Below, piece after piece: positions 40,773 through 50,706 of a DNA stretch of 64,000 nucleotides; the stretch's first letter is position 1; each line of letters begins with the position of its first letter. The stretch is from positions 1 through 64,000 of the forward strand of contig PGZV01000010.1 of assembly GCA_002841495.1 (NCBI GenBank), given 5' to 3'. Origin of the DNA: Firmicutes bacterium HGW-Firmicutes-2 (GTDB lineage: Bacteria > Bacillota > Clostridia > Lachnospirales > Vallitaleaceae). The notes beneath the pieces are model-generated. The model did no database searches and was not told the origin of the DNA. It worked only from the letters and a program-made list of their open reading frames with translations. A program made the position numbers and the translations under genes.

Positions 40773-41987
40773 ATGAAATCAAGTAAAAAAAATGTCATTT
40801 CTATCATCATGGTTCTAACAATTCTCATAACAGGATCTTTCACCCATGTATATGCCGATGTCGCACCCCTATACAAAGACACCACCACCCTAGAATGGTA
40901 TTACGGTTCTCTTGACATCTTGTCACAGGAAAATATTATTACCGGCTTCACAGACGGTACTTTCAAGGGTAATCAAAAGCTGACTATTGACCAATATATA
41001 GCCATCTTATGTCGCTTGACCGGCAACGATGTTGGTAACGCTGATGGTTACTGGGCTGCGAATTACATTGCCTTTGCAAAAAATCAAGGTTGGTTGGATG
41101 ATGCAAGCTATACAGTATACAGCACACCTATTGATCGCTATGAAGCCAGTCGACTTACCATCAAGGCTATGAATCTGGTTCCGACAGACTATCCGGATGA
41201 ATTCCTTGACTATAGTATCTATATCAATGACTTTAATATAATGCCACAGGATCAACGCACAACTGTACTCTTATCTTATGCCCTAGGTATCATTACCGGT
41301 TATCCTGACAATTCTTTTAGTGGCAACAATACATTAACACGTGCTGAGGCAGCCGTAATCAGTCATCGTGTTTTTGATCCTAAGGTCAGAAAACTTGCCT
41401 TATCTCCAAGTAAAGCTAGGGCTCTTGCTTCATTATTTGCATCCAATCCGGAACTTTTTGCTGGTTTTGCTGGAGAAATGACCATCATCAATAACCAGCT
41501 CATCTTTATTGATGGAGATGCAACAACAAATCTAAGCAATTCCGGCTTGGATCCTCAGGTTGGTAATATTACGGAAAACATCTTAGCTGATGCCCTCATT
41601 GACAGTTCTGCTGATGAGACGGATAATACTTTATCCGCCGGTTATAACTATGGCGTCTTCAATATCAATCTCTTAACAGAAGATAATGATAGCCTTGTTA
41701 TACTCGATGCACAAAATGGTAAAAAAATCATCGTATTAGACTTAGTACTCATGCAAGGATCTGATGGTAATCTTAAGCCGGGTGCTTCTGAGTTCATACT
41801 TTTGGTTTGTAAAAATATTGATTTTGAAAATGCCAGTGCCATACACAATTTTATTATTACAAATTATCAAGGCCGTGCATCCTTACCATCTTCAGGTGTT
41901 AGTGTTTCCTATGACAGTACGGATATTCTTATGACTGCTTTAGTACATGACCACAATGTGGTTAAGGTTGAGTTTACCCTTAAATAG
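40773..41987 (+). CDS. SLH-domain surface protein
   Basis: 404 aa. The signal peptide (about 1-28) is followed by three SLH repeats in residues 30-205 (ENIITGFTDGTFKGNQKLT; ALGIITGYPDNSFSGNNTLTRAEAA), which bind pyruvylated wall polymer. The C-terminal half has no known domain. AGGAGG precedes the ATG. The gene has palindromic element copy 2 as its leader. Confidence 0.88.
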   Translation: MKSSKKNVISIIMVLTILITGSFTHVYADVAPLYKDTTTLEWYYGSLDILSQENIITGFTDGTFKGNQKLTIDQYIAILCRLTGNDVGNADGYWAANYIAFAKNQGWLDDASYTVYSTPIDRYEASRLTIKAMNLVPTDYPDEFLDYSIYINDFNIMPQDQRTTVLLSYALGIITGYPDNSFSGNNTLTRAEAAVISHRVFDPKVRKLALSPSKARALASLFASNPELFAGFAGEMTIINNQLIFIDGDATTNLSNSGLDPQVGNITENILADALIDSSADETDNTLSAGYNYGVFNINLLTEDNDSLVILDAQNGKKIIVLDLVLMQGSDGNLKPGASEFILLVCKNIDFENASAIHNFIITNYQGRASLPSSGVSVSYDSTDILMTALVHDHNVVKVEFTLK

Positions 41988-42027
41988 AGCATGAAAAAGT
42001 GTAACTTCGTCCTATATTAATAAAATA

Positions 42028-42070
42028 AAAAACCAGGTAGAGGCATATTATATGTCTTCACCTGGTTTTT
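42028..42070. terminator. Bidirectional terminator between SLH gene and era
   Basis: Arms AAAAACCAGGT and ACCTGGTTTTT with further CATA/TATG pairing inside, between two convergent genes. Confidence 0.88.
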
Positions 42071-42106
42071 ATTTTATATTATTTTTATGTTGTTTCTTAT
42101 GAGTAT

Positions 42107-43006
42107 TTATTCTTTATTCGTGTAACCGTAATTCTTTAATAAGTAGTCACTGTCGCGCCAGTCTTTCTTGACCCTGACCCATATCTTCAAGTTAACTTTT
42201 GAACCCAGTAGATTTTCCATATCTCTTCTTGCCATTGAACCGATTTTTTTAAGCATAGCCCCTTGCTTACCGATCACCATGCCTTTGTGGGAGTCTTTCT
42301 CGCAAACAATGGTCGCATCAATATCAATGATGGCCTGACTCTCACGTTCTTTCATTTGATCAATGACAACTGCTACACCATGTGGTATTTCCTGTTCCAT
42401 ATTTAGCAATACTTTTTCACGTATCAGTTCCGCACAAATCTGTCTTTCCGGTTGATCTGTAACCATATCTTCCGGAAAATACATAGGACCATCTTCCAGT
42501 ACATCAAAAATTCGGTCTAATAGAATATCCGTATTCTCACCTTTAAGCGCCGATATTGGAATGATATCCTTGAAGCTATACTGGTCCTTATAGGTGGCGA
42601 TAACTTCCAGAAGTTCATTTTTTGCGATGGTATCCATCTTGTTAATGACTAGAAATACCGGTGTTTCTACCCTTGCTAATCGCTCTATAATGTAGCGATC
42701 ACCTTTACCAATTTTTTTATCCGGCTCAATTAGCCACAATACCGCATCCACTTCATTCAAGGTCGTTTCTGCACTGGTATTCATGAATTCCCCAAGCTTT
42801 GTCATTGGTACATGGATACCAGGTGTATCAATAAAGACAATCTGACCTAAGTCATTGGTCAAGATGGTTTGAATCCGGTTTCTTGTTGTTTGAGGCTTGT
42901 CTGACATAATGGCAATTTTCTGTCCGATTAAGTGATTCATTAATGTTGATTTACCAACATTCGGACGACCGATTATGGTTACAAATCCTGATTTTTTATT
43001 GTTCAC
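42107..43006 (-). CDS. era: Era, ribosome-assembly GTPase
   Basis: 299 aa. GRPNVGKSTLMN (G1), DTPGIHVP (G3) and NKMD (G4) form the GTPase; the KH domain is at the C-terminus (GKQGAMLKKIGSMARRDMENL). It assists 16S rRNA maturation. GTG start after AGGAGGTAATGC. It follows the BadF-family gene by 13 bp, likely co-transcribed. Confidence 0.97.
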   Translation of the reverse strand: MNNKKSGFVTIIGRPNVGKSTLMNHLIGQKIAIMSDKPQTTRNRIQTILTNDLGQIVFIDTPGIHVPMTKLGEFMNTSAETTLNEVDAVLWLIEPDKKIGKGDRYIIERLARVETPVFLVINKMDTIAKNELLEVIATYKDQYSFKDIIPISALKGENTDILLDRIFDVLEDGPMYFPEDMVTDQPERQICAELIREKVLLNMEQEIPHGVAVVIDQMKERESQAIIDIDATIVCEKDSHKGMVIGKQGAMLKKIGSMARRDMENLLGSKVNLKIWVRVKKDWRDSDYLLKNYGYTNKE

Positions 43007-43019
43007 GCATTACCTCCTG

Positions 43020-46000
43020 TTATGCATACTTCTCGTCTGTAGAAGCTACATCTTTCTTTTCGTCTAATAGAACTGTCTTTTTCTCAAGGTTACTAAAGGC
43101 AACCGACAGCATAAGTTTCACGCGATTAAGCTGATTAACTTCACTGGCACCCGGGTCATAATCTATGGCGGCTATATTGGCCATTGGGTACATTTTCTTA
43201 ATAGGTTTAATCATCGATTTCCCAACAACATGATTGGGTAAACATCCAAATGGCTGCACACAAACCACATTCTCAACCCCGTCTTTAACAAGTTCCACCA
43301 TCTCACCGGTTAAAAACCAACCTTCACCGGTTTGATTTCCAAGTGATATAAGTTGCTTGGCAAGCTTGCCTTTTTCCTCGATACTTGATGGTGCATGAAA
43401 ATGTTTGGATGCATGAAGTGCCTTACCGGCTGCTTGTCGGTACCATGACATAATCTTAATGGCTATGTTGGCGCCTCGCCATCCTTTTTTTGTACCGTTT
43501 AGCTTTTCATATCTGAATTTATAATTATAAGCGTTGTATAGATAAAAGTCCATTAAATCCGGTAATACTACTTGTACACCTTCATCTTCAAGTACTTGAG
43601 CAAGCTGATTGTTGCCTGTCGGGTGATACTTAACCAATATTTCTCCTACAATTCCCACTTTAGGTTTGATGATATCTTTACGGGGTAACTTGTCAAATGC
43701 CTCTACAATCTCTATACATTGTTTTCTAAAGGTTATGATGTTACCACTTATAATGGTTGCCATCGCTTTTTGTCGCCACTGATCATACAAAGCGTTAGCT
43801 GAGCCTACCTCGGCTTCATAAGGCCTGGTTGCATATAAGACCCTCATGAACAGGTCACCAAATACTGTTGCCATTAAAGCCTTGTGAATCAAAGAAGGAC
43901 CAATCTTAAAGCCCGGATTCCCTTCAAGTCCAGATGCGTTAATGGATACAACAGGAATATGACTCATGTCTGCATCTCTTAGTGCTTTACGGATAAAGCC
44001 GACATAATTGGATGCACGACAACCTCCGCCAGTCTGAGACATGAAGACAGATACTTGATCCAGGTCATAATCCCCTGATTTTAAAGCCTCCATAATCTGG
44101 CCGATTACCAATATAGATGGGTAACAGGCATCGTTGTTTACATAGGTTAAACCTACATCAATGGCTTTATTATCCACCATTGGCAAAACCACCACATTAT
44201 AACCTAAAGCTCTAAATCCTACTTCATAAAGATCAAAATGTATCGGTGACATCTGCGGTGCAATGATAGTATGTTTGGCTTTATGAGCTTTTGTAAATGG
44301 CACGCGAGTCGTTTCAATTTCTTCCTTATGTAAGCTTTTTTTCTGCTTTAATCTTTCTTCTAATGCCGCTTTTAAGGAACGCATTCTGATTCGAATAGCA
44401 CCTAGATTACTGCCTTCATCAATCTTGATCAGTGTATAGATTTTACCATGTCTTGCCAAGATTTCCTGTACTTGATCCGCCGTAACTGCATCCACACCAC
44501 ATCCAAAAGAGGTGAGTTGAACCATTTCAAGTTGCTTATGCTTACCTACCACTTCAGCAGCCGCATACAATCGACTATGGTAAGCCCATTGATCTAGTAC
44601 TCTAAGTGGTCTTTTCACTTGACTTAGATGACAGATGGCATCTTCCGTTAGCACAGCCATACCAAGTCCTGTGATAATATTGGTTAAACCATGATTGATC
44701 TCTGGATCCACATGATAAGGTCGACCACCAATGACCATGCCAATTTTATCATTGTCCTCAAGCCATCTGATGACACGTTCGCCTTCTTGTTGGATATCTG
44801 CTCTGGTTTTTTCTTTTTCTTGCCATGCCAGTCTTGCTGCTTCAAGAACCTCAGCTTCCGAATGCCCTTTTATCTCAAATTCTTCAAAGAGTCGTACCGC
44901 CAATCGTTCCGGTTCTTCCATCGGCAAGAAGGGACTCATTAACTCCACCTCATTATTTACGATGGCATCCGTATTATGCTTAATGGTCTCAGGATAACTG
45001 GTGACGATGGGACAGTTATAATTATTGTCTGCACCTTCTATTTCTTTGACCTCAAAAGGTACACTGGGATAAAAGATAAAATCCACTTTTTTCTCAATCA
45101 ACTTCATAATATGACCGTGTACGATTTTTGCAGGATAACAAGCCGATTCAGAGGGTATGGTTTCTATACCAGCTTCATAAACGGCTTTATTGGATCTAGG
45201 TGATAAAACCACTCTATAACCCAAATGTGTAAAGAAAGTATGCCAATAAGGATAGTTTTCATACATATTCAGAACCCTTGGAATACCCACTGTTCCTCGA
45301 GGTGCTTCTTCTACAGATAAGGGTTTATAGGCAAAGAGTCTTTTATATTTATAAGTAAAAAGATCCGGTATGTCATGATTTTTTATAGCCATACCCGCCC
45401 CTCGTTCACATCGGTTACCGGATACAAATTGACGACCATCCGAAAAATGATTGATGGTTAACATACAACGGTTACTACACAGTTCACATCTGGACATCTC
45501 ATTGTGTGCCTCAAAATGTTCTAATGCTTCTCTTTTTAGTATCGTGGACTCAGATGTTTGTATACTACGTTCTTTGGCAATCAAAGCCGCACCAAAAGCT
45601 CCCATGATACCGGCAATGTCCGGTCTAACCACTTCTTTACCTGAAATCATCTCAAAAGCTCTTAAAACGGCATCATTATAAAATGTACCGCCCTGTACAA
45701 TCACTTTATTCCCAATTTGCTTAGGGTCTCTTATTTTTATGACTTTCTGTAGTGCGTTCTTAATAACTGAGTAGGATAAACCTGCAGATATTTCGCCGAC
45801 TGTGGCACCTTCTTTTTGAGCCTGCTTAACCCTTGAGTTCATAAAAACCGTACATCTAGAACCCAAATCTACGGGTGCTTCCGAAACAAGGGCCGCTTTT
45901 GCAAAATCCTGTATGTTCATTTCCAAAGATTGAGCAAAGGTTTCAAGGAAAGAACCACATCCTGAAGAGCATGCTTCATTCAAGAGTATGTCATCAATAA

Positions 46001-47306
46001 CTCCGTCTCTAATACGCAGACATTTCATGTCTTGTCCGCCGATATCTAGTATGAACTCTACACCAGGCAAAAAGAACTCGGCTGCTTTGAAGTGAGCCAT
46101 GGTCTCGATTTCGCCGATATCCATATGTAAGGCTTCTTTGATCAATCCTTCACCATAACCTGTAACACAACTGTTTTTTATCTTTGTACCGATCGGCATC
46201 TTTTCATATATTTCCATTAAGATTTCTCTACATAACGCCAAGGGCTTCCCTTGATTGCTACCATAATAATCATACAGAAGCTGTCCTTGATCATCAATGA
46301 GAACCAACTTGGTTGTGGTTGAACCTGCATCTATACCTAAGTAACAGTCACCTACATATTCTTCAAGATTCCCTTTTACAGCTTTGTGTTGTTGATGCCT
46401 CTCATTAAAAATGTCTAAGTCTTCTTGTGACTCAAATAATTTTTGCAGTCTTGCAACCTCATTGATACCGGATGCTTTAAGATGCTTAACCCTTCTGTAG
46501 AGCTCTTCAAACCTTAAAGGTTCTTCTTGTGCTGAAGCCATAGCAGCACCAGTCGCAACAAAAAGTTGAGAATGATCCGGGATTATGGTTTGTTCCTTAG
46601 TAAGGTTCAAGGTATCTACAAAACGGTTCCTAAGCTCCGATAAGAAATATAACGGTCCACCTAAAAAGGCAACATGCCCACGAATGGGTTTACCACATGC
46701 CAGTCCACTAATTGTCTGATTAACTACCGCTTGGAATATGGAAGCGGCAATGTCTTCCTTGGCTGCGCCTTCATTTATAAGAGGCTGAATATCCGTCTTT
46801 GCAAAGACGCCACATCTGGCTGCAATCGGGTGAATAACCTTATATGATTTTGCAAGTTCATTCAGGCCCATGGCATCCGTCTGTAATAATGACGCCATTT
46901 GGTCAATAAAAGCGCCTGTCCCACCAGCACAGGTACCATTCATACGTTGATCGATTGAACCACTTTCAAAATATGTGATTTTTGCATCCTCACCACCGAG
47001 TTCAATGGCAACATCTGTTTTTGGTATGAGATGCTCCACTGTTTTTGCACAAGCTACGACCTCTTGTATAAAACCAACATCCAACCATTTGGAAACAGAG
47101 AGTCCACCTGAGCCTGTTGTAAGAATGCTGATCATGGCTTCCGGGTAATGCTCATACGCCCTGCCCATCATGGATAAAACAGTGCTCTTAATATCTGATA
47201 AATGCCTTTTATATTTACTATATAACATCTCTCCTTGGCTACTTAAGACAACCATCTTGACGGTTGTCGATCCAATATCCAAGCCGATTTTTAAATGTTT
47301 TTCCAA
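43020..47306 (-). CDS. Giant 2-hydroxyacyl-CoA dehydratase activator-like protein (BadF/HgdC plus DUF2229)
   Basis: 1428 aa. Two ASKHA ATPase modules (GLDIGSTTVKMVVL with CAGGTGAFIDQM; GIDAGSTTTKLVLI with CSSGCGSFLETFAQ) are followed by DUF2229 (about 650-900) and an HgdB-like C-terminal part. The conserved Cys would hold a [4Fe-4S] cluster between subunits. Such fusions are widespread in Clostridia, with an unclear substrate. TTG start after AGGAGGTAATTT. Its leader carries palindromic element copy 3. Confidence 0.88.
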   Translation of the reverse strand: MEKHLKIGLDIGSTTVKMVVLSSQGEMLYSKYKRHLSDIKSTVLSMMGRAYEHYPEAMISILTTGSGGLSVSKWLDVGFIQEVVACAKTVEHLIPKTDVAIELGGEDAKITYFESGSIDQRMNGTCAGGTGAFIDQMASLLQTDAMGLNELAKSYKVIHPIAARCGVFAKTDIQPLINEGAAKEDIAASIFQAVVNQTISGLACGKPIRGHVAFLGGPLYFLSELRNRFVDTLNLTKEQTIIPDHSQLFVATGAAMASAQEEPLRFEELYRRVKHLKASGINEVARLQKLFESQEDLDIFNERHQQHKAVKGNLEEYVGDCYLGIDAGSTTTKLVLIDDQGQLLYDYYGSNQGKPLALCREILMEIYEKMPIGTKIKNSCVTGYGEGLIKEALHMDIGEIETMAHFKAAEFFLPGVEFILDIGGQDMKCLRIRDGVIDDILLNEACSSGCGSFLETFAQSLEMNIQDFAKAALVSEAPVDLGSRCTVFMNSRVKQAQKEGATVGEISAGLSYSVIKNALQKVIKIRDPKQIGNKVIVQGGTFYNDAVLRAFEMISGKEVVRPDIAGIMGAFGAALIAKERSIQTSESTILKREALEHFEAHNEMSRCELCSNRCMLTINHFSDGRQFVSGNRCERGAGMAIKNHDIPDLFTYKYKRLFAYKPLSVEEAPRGTVGIPRVLNMYENYPYWHTFFTHLGYRVVLSPRSNKAVYEAGIETIPSESACYPAKIVHGHIMKLIEKKVDFIFYPSVPFEVKEIEGADNNYNCPIVTSYPETIKHNTDAIVNNEVELMSPFLPMEEPERLAVRLFEEFEIKGHSEAEVLEAARLAWQEKEKTRADIQQEGERVIRWLEDNDKIGMVIGGRPYHVDPEINHGLTNIITGLGMAVLTEDAICHLSQVKRPLRVLDQWAYHSRLYAAAEVVGKHKQLEMVQLTSFGCGVDAVTADQVQEILARHGKIYTLIKIDEGSNLGAIRIRMRSLKAALEERLKQKKSLHKEEIETTRVPFTKAHKAKHTIIAPQMSPIHFDLYEVGFRALGYNVVVLPMVDNKAIDVGLTYVNNDACYPSILVIGQIMEALKSGDYDLDQVSVFMSQTGGGCRASNYVGFIRKALRDADMSHIPVVSINASGLEGNPGFKIGPSLIHKALMATVFGDLFMRVLYATRPYEAEVGSANALYDQWRQKAMATIISGNIITFRKQCIEIVEAFDKLPRKDIIKPKVGIVGEILVKYHPTGNNQLAQVLEDEGVQVVLPDLMDFYLYNAYNYKFRYEKLNGTKKGWRGANIAIKIMSWYRQAAGKALHASKHFHAPSSIEEKGKLAKQLISLGNQTGEGWFLTGEMVELVKDGVENVVCVQPFGCLPNHVVGKSMIKPIKKMYPMANIAAIDYDPGASEVNQLNRVKLMLSVAFSNLEKKTVLLDEKKDVASTDEKYA

Positions 47307-47386
47307 AAAATTACCTCCTGTTATCTATAACACATCTTGGTGAATATATCACCTGAAAATACTCTCAAATTATAATACCTCATTAT

Positions 47387-47504
47387 TGTCAAGATATCAA
47401 AACTAAATTTCACTAAATTCACATACAATATATAGATTACGTTGATACACTCATAACTATATATTGTATGTGAAAGTTCAACTCTATGTTTTGACACTAT
47501 AACC
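47387..47504 (-). repeat. Palindromic element, copy 3
   Basis: 118 bp. Central arms are identical to copy 1 (47418-47435, 47457-47474). The end proximal to the gene is more degraded (TGTCAAGATA instead of GGTTAAAGGG). Flanks CATTAT and AATTAT match at 5 of 6 positions. Sits 2 bp from a TATAAT box. Confidence 0.82.
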
Positions 47505-47505
47505 A

Positions 47506-47533
47506 ATTATACCATATTAATTTTTAATGTAAA
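47506..47533 (-). promoter_or_regulatory. Promoter of the BadF-family gene
   Basis: TTTACA, 16 bp and TATAAT on the minus strand, immediately before palindromic element copy 3. Confidence 0.6.
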
Positions 47534-47598
47534 AGTTTTTGAATTCCCCCACTTTATTAGAATTATCCTATATTTATATAATAATTTTCATGATGCTA

Positions 47599-47627
47599 TT
47601 GTAATTTTCCCCATATGTCGATAAAAT
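47599..47627 (+). promoter_or_regulatory. Promoter of the diguanylate cyclase gene
   Basis: TTGTAA, 17 bp and TAAAAT, 33 bp before the start codon. Confidence 0.65.
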
Positions 47628-47660
47628 ATAAAAGAACAGAATCGAGAGGCGGAAACTTCA

Positions 47661-48611
47661 GTGGAAAAGATTTTCAAGATTATGATTGTTGAGGATAGTC
47701 GGTTATACCAAAAGTACTTAACAGACCTCATGATCAAAAATAATTATGAATATATATGTGCCTTTAATGGCCTAGAAGCCATAGGTCTCTTAAGAGAAGA
47801 AAAACCCGACTTAATCTTGTTAGATGTACACCTTCCAGGTTGTAGTGGTTATGATGTTTGTGAGCATGTTCGTAAAACACCAGAGACTTATCACATACCG
47901 ATTATTTTTATCACTTCTAACAATGATCAAAATGATATTGTAAAAGGTTTCCAATTGGGTGGTAACGATTATGTTACAAAGCCTTTTAATGAAACCATCT
48001 TAGAGTCTAGAATTACCAATCAGCTGGACCATGTCTATAACCGTAAACTTCTTAATAGTTATATCCAAGAATTGGAATCCATCAATACCAAGTTAAAAGA
48101 TGAAAAAGAACACTCCGAATATTTGGCTTCTAGAGATCATTTAACCGGTCTTTATAACCGACGTTTTATACAATCCACATTAAAAGAACTTCTGTTGGAT
48201 CATCAACTGGATCAGACTTCCATTTCCCTTGCTTTATTCGATATTGATGATTTTAAGTTGGTCAATGATCAATACGGTCATCCCTGCGGAGACTATACCT
48301 TGAATGAAGTCGTCACACTCATCCAATCCAAAATCCGTGATTATGATTATTTATCACGGTGGGGTGGCGAAGAATTCTTGTTGGTCTTACCTCATACCAC
48401 CAAAGAATCTGCCCTACCTATTATGGAAAGAATCTTAAACACCGTTGATGCACATACCTTTACATATGATAAGTATAGTTTCAAATTAACGCTTACCTGT
48501 GGACTTTCTGATTTTAAGCCTAATGAGAAGTACATTTCGATTCTTAATCGAATCGATGAAGCCTTATACGAAGGAAAGCATTCAGGTAAGAATAGAATCA
48601 TTATAAAATAA
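47661..48611 (+). CDS. Response regulator with GGDEF diguanylate cyclase output
   Basis: 316 aa. The receiver domain (residues 5-125) has the phospho-acceptor Asp in LILLDVHLPG and the Lys in YVTKPF. A coiled linker leads to the GGDEF domain (about 150-316) with active-site GGEEF and an RxxD inhibition site nine residues before it (RDYD). It makes c-di-GMP when phosphorylated. GTG start after GAGGCGG. Confidence 0.93.
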   Translation: MEKIFKIMIVEDSRLYQKYLTDLMIKNNYEYICAFNGLEAIGLLREEKPDLILLDVHLPGCSGYDVCEHVRKTPETYHIPIIFITSNNDQNDIVKGFQLGGNDYVTKPFNETILESRITNQLDHVYNRKLLNSYIQELESINTKLKDEKEHSEYLASRDHLTGLYNRRFIQSTLKELLLDHQLDQTSISLALFDIDDFKLVNDQYGHPCGDYTLNEVVTLIQSKIRDYDYLSRWGGEEFLLVLPHTTKESALPIMERILNTVDAHTFTYDKYSFKLTLTCGLSDFKPNEKYISILNRIDEALYEGKHSGKNRIIIK

Positions 48612-48646
48612 ACCAGTATTTTTGCATACTTGCAAAATACTGGTTT
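48610..48646. terminator. Terminator after the diguanylate cyclase gene
   Basis: Long arms AAACCAGTATTTT and AAAATACTGGTTT, with T runs both ways. It also serves the convergent gene at 48715. Confidence 0.88.
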
Positions 48647-48714
48647 TTTACGCCTAATAATAGATTTGATTGTGCATGTTTCTAGAATGTAATGAAGTGT
48701 GGCTTAATGCTCGT

Positions 48715-49200
48715 CTATAACTCCTCGCCACAGAAAGGACAAAAGACAATATGAAGGTTAAAAGCAGAAATATCTGCGTTACAATGGTCACAGAACCTTT
48801 CCTCACCATCACTAGCTTTCATCTTTTTCTCAATAATGGTCTTTGATATTTTTGCATCAATTCTTCTTAAGAGATCTTTTAAAGTAAACATGCTTACCGG
48901 TGTTCTTAAAACACCATCCAATATGTTTTTCTTGACCTCATCTTTTTGTATCATACTGCTTGAAGATAGCAAACAAATCAAATCCGGTTTGTCTTCTTTG
49001 ATCTGTTCAATGAGTTGGTCTCCGCGTATTTCATGCATAATATAGTTCACCACAATGAGTTCAGGCTCAAACTGTTCCACTTGGTATAGGGCATCGTACT
49101 CATCAGCCAGCTCCACTTCATAATTGAGCTGTAAGAGTAAATCCTTTAATATTAAGCTTTCAAATAAGGAATCGTTTACCAATAAGGCTTTTTTCATCAT
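48715..49200 (-). CDS. Degenerate receiver domain with C-terminal zinc ribbon
   Basis: 161 aa. A CheY-like fold spans residues 1-120, but the phospho-acceptor position reads LIVVNYIM (Asn for Asp), so it probably cannot be phosphorylated. The C-terminus has CDHCNADI...CPFCGEEL, a zinc ribbon. AAGGAGACTT precedes the ATG. It overlaps the MocR gene by 41 bp, so the two are coupled. Role unknown. Confidence 0.75.
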   Translation of the reverse strand: MMKKALLVNDSLFESLILKDLLLQLNYEVELADEYDALYQVEQFEPELIVVNYIMHEIRGDQLIEQIKEDKPDLICLLSSSSMIQKDEVKKNILDGVLRTPVSMFTLKDLLRRIDAKISKTIIEKKMKASDGEERFCDHCNADISAFNLHIVFCPFCGEEL

Positions 49201-50608
49201 AAGTCTCCTTATACATCATCAATACCATCCCCAGTTTCTTGATGCCGTCTTCCATCCGCTTCTCATCTATACCACGGTAGCCTAAGATGAGATAGGGTTT
49301 TGACGGCTTTTTCTCTATACTTCTGTAAACACCTAAACTACTTATACCAATGCCTTTTAACTCACAAGCTAGCACTATCTCAGTCTCATCCCAACCATCC
49401 GGCAGTTTTAGCATAATCTGAAGACCAGCCTTGCCGTGTTCTGGAATGACCACCTTCGGTACATGGGCTTTTATATATTTTAACACATTCCCTTGTTTCT
49501 TTGCATAATAATTTCTTATTTTTCTAACATGACGATCGAAATCACCAGATTCTATGAGTTTTGATAAAGCCAATTGTTCCAACTTAGATGCTGTCTGAGA
49601 AAAATATTCCATATTTTTAGCATAATGTTGATTCAATGCCTGTGGTAGTACCATAAAGCTAATACGTATGCCTGGCGCCAAAACAGTGGAAAAAGATCCT
49701 AAATAAATGACTCGGTCACCTTCATCCAAGCTTTGCATCGCCGGTATAGGGTGACCTTCAAATCTAAGCTCTGCATTGTAATCATCCTCAATGATATAAC
49801 CATCTACTTTCTTTGCCCAATTCAGTAGCTTCAGCCTATTATCCACCGGCATAATGGTTCCGGTTGGGAATTGATGTGAAGGACTCACATAACATAACCT
49901 GACCTTTTTCTCATAAAGCAAAGCAATATCAATCCCCCTCTCATTAACTTCTATCGGTATGGTTTTCAAATGGCTATAATCAAAAACGTGCTTAGCCTTA
50001 TTAAATCCCGGATCTTCCATCCCAATATCATCCAAATCCAAATAATCAAATAGTTTACCTAAAATGGTTAATAAAGGTGTAATACCACCACCGATCACGA
50101 TATTATCCGGTCTTGTCACGACCCCTCTTGTTCTATAAAAATGCTTCGCAATAACCACACGTAAAATATGCTCCCCTCTAGGATTACCTTGCTCATACAG
50201 TGCGTCCACATCATAGTTCATTACTTGATTAATATGTTTTTTCCACATCTTAAAATCAAAACTGTCCTTAGCTACATATTCACTTTTAAAATCATAGGTA
50301 TAGTACTGCTTTGTTTCCTTGGAATCCTCTTCCATGCTTTCTATTTTTTTTCCTTTAATTACTTCGATTTCTGCCACATAGTAGCCTTTTTTAGGCTCAC
50401 TTATTATATAGCCTTCGGCTAAAAGTTGATTGAAAGCATTCTCTACACTGTTGCGACTTATAGCTAGGTGATCTGAAAAAACCCGTACTGAGGGCAACTT
50501 GTCGTTTTTCATTAATCTACCTTCAACCATCTCTTTAACGAGATAATCATGAATCTGCATATAGATGGGCTTTTTAAGTCCATAATTTATTTCCGGTGTG
50601 AGTAGCAT
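49160..50608 (-). CDS. MocR-type regulator (GntR HTH plus aminotransferase-like domain)
   Basis: 482 aa. The GntR winged helix spans residues 10-75 (DKLPSVRVFSDHLAISRNSVENAF), and the PLP-binding aminotransferase fold follows (about 115-470). MocR proteins sense pyridoxal phosphate or amino-compound ligands. The divergent ECF S component suggests a PdxR-like role in vitamin B6 supply, which is inference. Confidence 0.85.
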   Translation of the reverse strand: MLLTPEINYGLKKPIYMQIHDYLVKEMVEGRLMKNDKLPSVRVFSDHLAISRNSVENAFNQLLAEGYIISEPKKGYYVAEIEVIKGKKIESMEEDSKETKQYYTYDFKSEYVAKDSFDFKMWKKHINQVMNYDVDALYEQGNPRGEHILRVVIAKHFYRTRGVVTRPDNIVIGGGITPLLTILGKLFDYLDLDDIGMEDPGFNKAKHVFDYSHLKTIPIEVNERGIDIALLYEKKVRLCYVSPSHQFPTGTIMPVDNRLKLLNWAKKVDGYIIEDDYNAELRFEGHPIPAMQSLDEGDRVIYLGSFSTVLAPGIRISFMVLPQALNQHYAKNMEYFSQTASKLEQLALSKLIESGDFDRHVRKIRNYYAKKQGNVLKYIKAHVPKVVIPEHGKAGLQIMLKLPDGWDETEIVLACELKGIGISSLGVYRSIEKKPSKPYLILGYRGIDEKRMEDGIKKLGMVLMMYKETYDEKSLIGKRFLI

Positions 50609-50632
50609 ACATCTGTCCCCCTTAATATAATC

Positions 50633-50656
50633 AAAACTGACACTTTAAAACAGGTC
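50633..50656. promoter_or_regulatory. Candidate MocR operator
   Basis: The similar half-sites AAAACTGAC and AAAACAGGTC are arranged as direct repeats in the divergent intergenic region; a TATAGT box for the transporter gene follows at 50665-50670. Direct-repeat sites of this kind are usual for MocR regulators. Confidence 0.45.
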
Positions 50657-50706
50657 AATTTCATTATAGTATGAATTACAAAATAAAACAAGTTAGGATG
50701 ATTCTT

